Of a DNA stretch of 7,716 nucleotides, positions 4,455-7,716 are shown piece by piece. This stretch comes from Candidatus Magasanikbacteria bacterium RIFCSPLOWO2_02_FULL_44_11 (GTDB lineage: Bacteria; Patescibacteriota; Patescibacteriia; Magasanikbacterales; GWA2-37-8). The stretch covers positions 1 through 7,716 of the forward strand of contig MFQK01000052.1 in NCBI GenBank assembly GCA_001783035.1, written 5' to 3'. A program made the translations under genes and the position numbers. The notes under the pieces are model-generated. The model did not search any database and was not told where the DNA came from. It saw only the letters and a program-made list of their open reading frames with translations. How positions within the stretch are numbered: position 1 is the stretch's first letter; each line of letters starts with the position of its first letter.

Positions 4455-4502
4455 GATGAATATTTATAAAGTACGAAAATATAAAAAGAAGGTTACGGGA
4501 GT

Positions 4503-5117
4503 TCATCGCACTGTTTCCTGGGGCTCATAGTTCAAATGAGCCCAGTCAAATTTGTCAATCAGCGGCAGAACCAAGCGGACGTCCGATGAATTGCGATACC
4601 ACCACTCAAGTACTGTCGACGGCTTCCCGCTAATCACGATCCCACCAATGAGAATTGTGCTTCCTGGACTGATTGCTGCAATCGACAGTTTTGAAGAAGC
4701 CAACGGATTGAGCTCTCGAAGATCGTCGGCGCCGCTACGGGTCGAGGATGCGAGCGCATCGGAGAGTGGTAACGTACCATCAAGAATGAGATTCGAGCGG
4801 AATTGGTCATCATCTGGGCTGAAGATATACCGAACTCGCGCTCGAACGACCACGAGACCAGGTGTTGATGAGACAAGCGTTACTACTTCGCTCGGAGTGA
4901 GCCAGCGGGTCGTGTCGGCTGCGAAGAGTGCCTCAGACTCCTCTGGCTCCGCGGCGAGCGAAGTGATACGTTCCTGAAGATACGTACGATATTTGTCTTC
5001 AGCAGTTCCCTCGGGCACCTGCTGAACGGGGGATTGGCATCCAGCAATAATCATGATGGCAGTACAGGCCGCCGCTAAGATGAAGAATCGGATTGTCTGT
5101 TGCAAATAAGCGGCCAT
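4503..5117 (-). CDS. Lipoprotein of unknown function
   Basis: The 204-aa product starts with a signal peptide: charged Arg10, a hydrophobic core (FFILAAACTAIMIIAG, 11-26) and the lipobox IAGC, so Cys27 would be lipidated after cleavage by signal peptidase II. The mature part begins with a linker (QSPVQQVPEGTAED), then KYRTYLQERITSL and a domain of alternating strands (VTLVSSTPGLVVVRARVRYIF at 79-99; STILIGGIVISGKPSTVLEWWYRN at 153-176). No known enzyme motif is visible. A stretch of Ser, Ala and Asp (121-134) looks like a loop. The gene lies 36 bases after the rny stop codon and has no promoter of its own that I can see, so it is probably co-transcribed with rny. The ribosome site is weak (AAGG about 11 bases before the ATG). 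Confidence 0.8.
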   Translation of the reverse strand: MAAYLQQTIRFFILAAACTAIMIIAGCQSPVQQVPEGTAEDKYRTYLQERITSLAAEPEESEALFAADTTRWLTPSEVVTLVSSTPGLVVVRARVRYIFSPDDDQFRSNLILDGTLPLSDALASSTRSGADDLRELNPLASSKLSIAAISPGSTILIGGIVISGKPSTVLEWWYRNSSDVRLVLPLIDKFDWAHLNYEPQETVR

Positions 5118-5153
5118 GTGAAAAGTACCTTCTTTTACATTTTATGAATTGGC

Positions 5154-6683
5154 TTATTTAGCGTACTCGACGACGCGGGTCTCGCGAATGACGGAAACGC
5201 GAATTTCGCCAGGGTATTTAAGCTCCTGTTCAATTTTATGAGCGATATCTTTAGCTAGCTGATGCGCGGCATAATCATCAATTTCGCCTGGCTTCACGAA
5301 TACGCGTACTTCACGGCCAGCCTGAATCGCATAGACCTTATCAATACCGGTAAAGGCGGAAGCAGTCTTCTCCAGATCTTCCAAGCGCGTGATATATTGT
5401 TCATAACTGTCGCGGCGAGCGCCAATGCGACCGGCCGAAACAGCGTCAGCTGCTTTAGTGACTGAAGAAAATGCATTATAAGGAATATCATTATGATGCG
5501 TCAGGGCGGCCTGGCAGATATCCTCATCCATGTTGAATTTCTTCAAAATCATGTGGCCGATTTCCGGATGTGATCCTTGCGTTTCGTGATCCACCGATTT
5601 GCCGATGTCATGGAAGAAACCGCATTTTTTCGCGAGCGTGGCATCCATGCCGAGTTCGGCGGCCATCATGCCGGCCAAGTAACCCACTTCCATACAATGG
5701 TTAAGCACGTTCTGGCCATAACTCGTGCGGTACTTCAAACGCCCGACGATATTGACCAATTTCGGATCAATGCCGGTAATACCCATCTTATAAAGGGCTT
5801 CTTCGCCGGCTTTTTTAATATCGAGAGACAATTCTTGTTTAGCTTTTTCAACAAATTCTTCAATGCGGGCCGGCTGGATGCGGCCATCCACGATCAATTT
5901 TTCAATCGCCATTTTAGCGACCTGGCGGCGGATAGTCGAAAAGCCGGAAATAACAATCGAATCAGGCGTATCGTCGATGACAATTTCGCAGCCCGTTAAT
6001 TTTTCAATCGTCTTGATGTTGCGGCCTTCTTTACCAATAATACGGCCCTTCATTTCTTCGCTTGGAATATTGACGATGGATGAAGTATTTTCAGCGGCAT
6101 GCGACACCGCGCAGCGGTGCATGGTCGAGACAATGATTTCTTTGGCTTTTTCTTCAAAATATTCCGAGGACTCGCGTTCGAGTTTCATAACGCGGCCGAG
6201 TAAATCGGTTTTGGTTTGTTCTTCCACGCGCTTCAAAAGTAATTCCTGTGCCGCTTCTTTAGACAAACCGGATACTTCCTGCAGTCGGGCAATCTGTTGC
6301 TCTTTGACTTGGTCGATTTCTTGTTTTACCTGTTTGACACGTTCCACTTTTTCGACCAATTTAGTTTGTTGGTCTTGGAATTCCAACAATTTTTGGTCAA
6401 ACATGTTCTCGCGTTTTTCGAGGCGCTGTTTTTCATTGTGGATATCCGAGCGCATACGTTGTTCGTCGCGCTTAGCCTCATCCAAAAGCTGCACCGCTTT
6501 TTCTTTGGCTTCCAAGATAAAACCTTGTTGTTTGGTTTTGGCCTCGGTCAAAATTTTCTCCGCTTTGGCTTCGAGCGAATTTGCCTGCGCCTGGGCGATT
6601 TTTTTACGCAAAAAATAACCAACGGCGATACCGACTAAGCCGGCTGCCGCGATGAGCAGACTGGCAATAAGATACTTTTCCAT
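5154..6683 (-). CDS. rny: Ribonuclease Y
   Basis: RNase Y is a membrane-anchored endoribonuclease that starts mRNA decay. The 509-aa product has the full family layout: an N-terminal membrane helix (LIASLLIAAAGLVGIAVGYF, 5-24), a long coiled coil rich in Lys, Glu and Gln (about 28-195), a KH RNA-binding domain with the GxxG loop in GRIIGKEGRNIK (213-224), an HD domain with NHCMEVG (His329) and the catalytic HDIGKSVDHE (His358-Asp359), and the C-terminal VYAIQAGREVRVFV signature. The ATG at 6683 is preferred because it gives the usual short N-terminus. The frame also reaches a TTG at 6701, which has no ribosome site; its own GAGG (6696-6699 on the minus strand) could serve the ATG, although at a long 12-base spacing. 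A strong promoter at 6933-6961 gives a leader of about 240 nt. A lipoprotein gene follows. Confidence 0.97.
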   Translation of the reverse strand: MEKYLIASLLIAAAGLVGIAVGYFLRKKIAQAQANSLEAKAEKILTEAKTKQQGFILEAKEKAVQLLDEAKRDEQRMRSDIHNEKQRLEKRENMFDQKLLEFQDQQTKLVEKVERVKQVKQEIDQVKEQQIARLQEVSGLSKEAAQELLLKRVEEQTKTDLLGRVMKLERESSEYFEEKAKEIIVSTMHRCAVSHAAENTSSIVNIPSEEMKGRIIGKEGRNIKTIEKLTGCEIVIDDTPDSIVISGFSTIRRQVAKMAIEKLIVDGRIQPARIEEFVEKAKQELSLDIKKAGEEALYKMGITGIDPKLVNIVGRLKYRTSYGQNVLNHCMEVGYLAGMMAAELGMDATLAKKCGFFHDIGKSVDHETQGSHPEIGHMILKKFNMDEDICQAALTHHNDIPYNAFSSVTKAADAVSAGRIGARRDSYEQYITRLEDLEKTASAFTGIDKVYAIQAGREVRVFVKPGEIDDYAAHQLAKDIAHKIEQELKYPGEIRVSVIRETRVVEYAK

Positions 6684-6694
6684 AATAAATAAAA

Positions 6695-6711
6695 TCCTCA
6701 ATTGCTGAGGA
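6695..6711 (-). promoter_or_regulatory. Hairpin covering the possible ribosome site of rny
   Basis: On the minus strand TCCTCA and TGAGGA form a 6-bp stem around GCAAT. The 3' arm contains the only GAGG near the rny ATG at 6683, so the stem could hide the ribosome site. Such a structure fits a leader that tunes translation, but this is inference. Confidence 0.4.
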
Positions 6712-6722
6712 CATAAGAAACA

Positions 6723-6743
6723 CTTACCCGTGTATTAGGTAAG
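6723..6743. promoter_or_regulatory. Hairpin in the rny leader
   Basis: CTTACC (6723-6728) and GGTAAG (6738-6743) form a 6-bp stem with a 9-nt loop. It lies between the small leader ORF and rny. No T-run follows, so it is not a terminator. A second short stem, AGCTG/CAGCT at 6882-6894, lies near the start of the leader. The rest of the leader shows no known riboswitch motif. Confidence 0.35.
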
Positions 6744-6780
6744 GCTGTGCAGAATGTAGAAGTAACAAAACAACACCAAT

Positions 6781-6834
6781 TTATTTGGTTTCTGGAAGGG
6801 AAATTTCCGCTGACAGACGTTGTTTTGAAGACAT
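6781..6834 (-). CDS. Possible 17-codon leader ORF upstream of rny
   Basis: An ATG at 6834 opens a 17-residue frame, MSSKQRLSAEISLPETK, ending with TAA at 6781. Its codons and composition look protein-like, but no clear ribosome site precedes it (only GACTAAGT). It lies inside the rny leader, about 100 nt before the rny ATG. It could be a regulatory upstream ORF, a tiny protein or chance; at this length the sequence alone cannot decide. Confidence 0.3.
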   Translation of the reverse strand: MSSKQRLSAEISLPETK

Positions 6835-6932
6835 ACTTAGTCAAAATTTAGCTAGAACAAGCGTAACAACCGGAGTTCTACAGCTGCGACAGCTCTAATG
6901 TCCGTCACAATCGTTTAAGAGTTAACAGCGCT

Positions 6933-6961
6933 ACTATATAATAAAGAGCGGTTTTTGTCAA
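6933..6961 (-). promoter_or_regulatory. Strong sigma70 promoter of rny
   Basis: TTGACA (6956-6961) is a perfect -35 and TATAGT (6933-6938) a good -10, with 17 bp between them. The start near 6926 gives a leader of about 240 nt before the rny ATG. The promoter begins 11 bp after the stop codon of the 73-aa gene, so rny can be expressed separately from truB. Confidence 0.85.
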
Positions 6962-6971
6962 CGTCGGCTGA

Positions 6972-7193
6972 TTATTCTTGTTTTTTGGCCGTTTCAATGA
7001 TTATGACTCCTCGATCTCTATCTTCATCGTTATCCTTATGATTGTCTTTGTCCCTGTCCCACTTATCTTTCGGCAGAGGTTCATCAAGCGGAAGATCAAT
7101 CGTCGGTTGATCATTTTCTCGACGACGTTTTTCCTCCTCGCGACGCCTAATTTCATCTATAATCCACGGATCCAAGATGGCATCTTTTTTCAT
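6972..7193 (-). CDS. Small, highly charged protein of unknown function
   Basis: The 73-aa product starts with a hydrophobic-then-charged helix, DPWIIDEIRRREEEKRRREN (8-27). A proline-rich segment follows (TIDLPLDEPLP, 31-41), then a run of Asp, Lys and Arg residues (42-61), and the protein ends with RGVIIIETAKKQE (61-73). From memory, short bacterial proteins with a W-I-I-D/E-E-I-R-R-R-E-E-E start and an R-G-V-I-I-I end are widespread but uncharacterised; I cannot verify this here. The middle is probably disordered. It lies 11 bp after the truB stop codon and so is probably in the same transcript. No ribosome site is clear before the ATG. Confidence 0.7.
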   Translation of the reverse strand: MKKDAILDPWIIDEIRRREEEKRRRENDQPTIDLPLDEPLPKDKWDRDKDNHKDNDEDRDRGVIIIETAKKQE

Positions 7194-7204
7194 AGGTAAT
7201 AGAT

Positions 7205-7716
7205 TTATGTTTTCCTTATACTAAAGTCTTGTAGGATTTTGGTCAAGGCGGCTTCGGGAGCCAAGGCGTCGGTTACGTAATATTCTCCAATGACGGTTCT
7301 CTCCAAACGATCGCAATAGGCCCCGGTTCCGAGCGCTTGTCCGATATCATGGGCCACGGTCCGAATGTAGGTGCCGGCAGAGCACCGTATTTCGAGTGTT
7401 AAGTTTGGATATTTATACGAGAGAAGTTTAAGGCTGTAAATGGTAATCGTCGTCGGCTCTCGTTCGACTTCTTTTCCCTGCCGCGCCAGTTTATACAAAC
7501 GCTGGCCAGCAATTTTTTTGGCCGAAAACATCGGTGGGAGCTGTCGCTGTTCGCCTTGAAATTTTGGTAAGACATCTAAAATAGTTTTTTCCGGAGGCTC
7601 AACATCGCTCATTTTGGTAATTATTCCCGTAGAATCCTGTGTGTCGGAAACTGCCCCAAGGTGCAGCGTCGCAACGTAGGTTTTCGGTAAGTTTTTGAAT
7701 TGGTCGAGCCCGCGGG
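7205..7716 (-). CDS. truB: tRNA pseudouridine(55) synthase TruB, 3' part (5' end beyond the window)
   Basis: TruB converts U55 in the T-loop of tRNAs to pseudouridine. The open frame runs off the right edge; 169 complete codons are present, starting RGLDQFKNLPKTYVATLHLG. Recognisable TruB features are the LHLGAVSDTQDSTG segment (family: LGxxTDTxDxxG), QLPPMFSAKKIAGQRLYKLARQGKEVER (family: PxxSAxKxxGxxxYxxARxG), LEIRCSAGTYIRTVAHDIGQALG (family: CSxGTYIRxLxxDxGxxLG) and a final LERTVIGEYYVTDA. The catalytic Asp motif near the N-terminus lies outside the window. After ALAPEAALTKIL the protein ends within 8 residues, so the C-terminal PUA-like domain of E. coli TruB is absent. An internal ATG at 7612 lies in mid-domain and is not the start. 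The 73-aa gene follows by 11 bp. Confidence 0.95.
   Translation of the reverse strand, partial: RGLDQFKNLPKTYVATLHLGAVSDTQDSTGIITKMSDVEPPEKTILDVLPKFQGEQRQLPPMFSAKKIAGQRLYKLARQGKEVEREPTTITIYSLKLLSYKYPNLTLEIRCSAGTYIRTVAHDIGQALGTGAYCDRLERTVIGEYYVTDALAPEAALTKILQDFSIRKT

Noticed and set aside
5863..6618. 251-codon rightward ORF opposite rny
   Set aside because: It is the antisense shadow of the RNase Y coiled-coil and KH region, with Ser/Cys/Phe-rich composition and no ribosome site.
1..7716. CRISPR array or known riboswitch
   Set aside because: No regularly spaced repeats beyond the two 18-bp units at the left edge, and no recognisable riboswitch core in the leaders examined.

Overview
The window is a bacterial chromosome segment that most resembles a Candidate Phyla Radiation (Patescibacteria-like) genome. 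This is an inference from gene style: compact genes, a TruB that stops soon after its catalytic domain, small orphan proteins, and a CofE-like plus RibD-C-like pair with no other cofactor genes. Promoters are ordinary sigma70-type, and several are near consensus. No marker gene allows a firm taxonomic call.

Left part (1-3144). The left edge carries two 18-bp direct repeats that look like the end of an insertion sequence lying off the window. A small leftward ORF ends inside one of them and is probably truncated. A bidirectional terminator (443-471) and a G+C-rich, highly foldable block (475-606) follow. Next come three rightward genes: a stand-alone ATP-grasp ligase (729-1739), a coenzyme F420-0:gamma-glutamyl ligase (CofE)-family protein (1845-2579) and a RibD C-terminal/dihydrofolate reductase-fold reductase (2569-3144). 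The last two overlap by 11 bp. The ATP-grasp gene has its own promoter with a dyad over the -10, and its own terminator. The CofE-like gene starts from an extended -10 promoter. A 44-bp sequence occurs as a direct repeat on both sides of this three-gene block (563-606 and 3097-3140, 41/44 identical). The right copy supplies the last 15 codons of the reductase gene, and tRNA-Glu(UUC) lies about 50 bp beyond it. The block therefore looks like an accessory island beside a tRNA gene.

Right part (3191-7716). Everything here is leftward and mostly housekeeping. In transcription order, from high to low coordinates: the 3' two-thirds of truB (tRNA pseudouridine-55 synthase); a 73-aa charged small protein; a strong promoter with a leader of about 240 nt holding a 17-codon ORF; rny (RNase Y); a lipoprotein; an HU-family DNA-binding protein with its own promoter and terminator; a membrane-anchored orphan protein with a near-consensus promoter; and tRNA-Glu with promoter and terminator. 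truB, rny, hup and the tRNA serve RNA modification, mRNA decay, nucleoid structure and translation. The three genes on the left are the unusual part: two possible amino-acid (probably glutamate) ligases and one NADPH-type reductase could together modify a pterin- or flavin-like cofactor. That is a hypothesis from family membership only.
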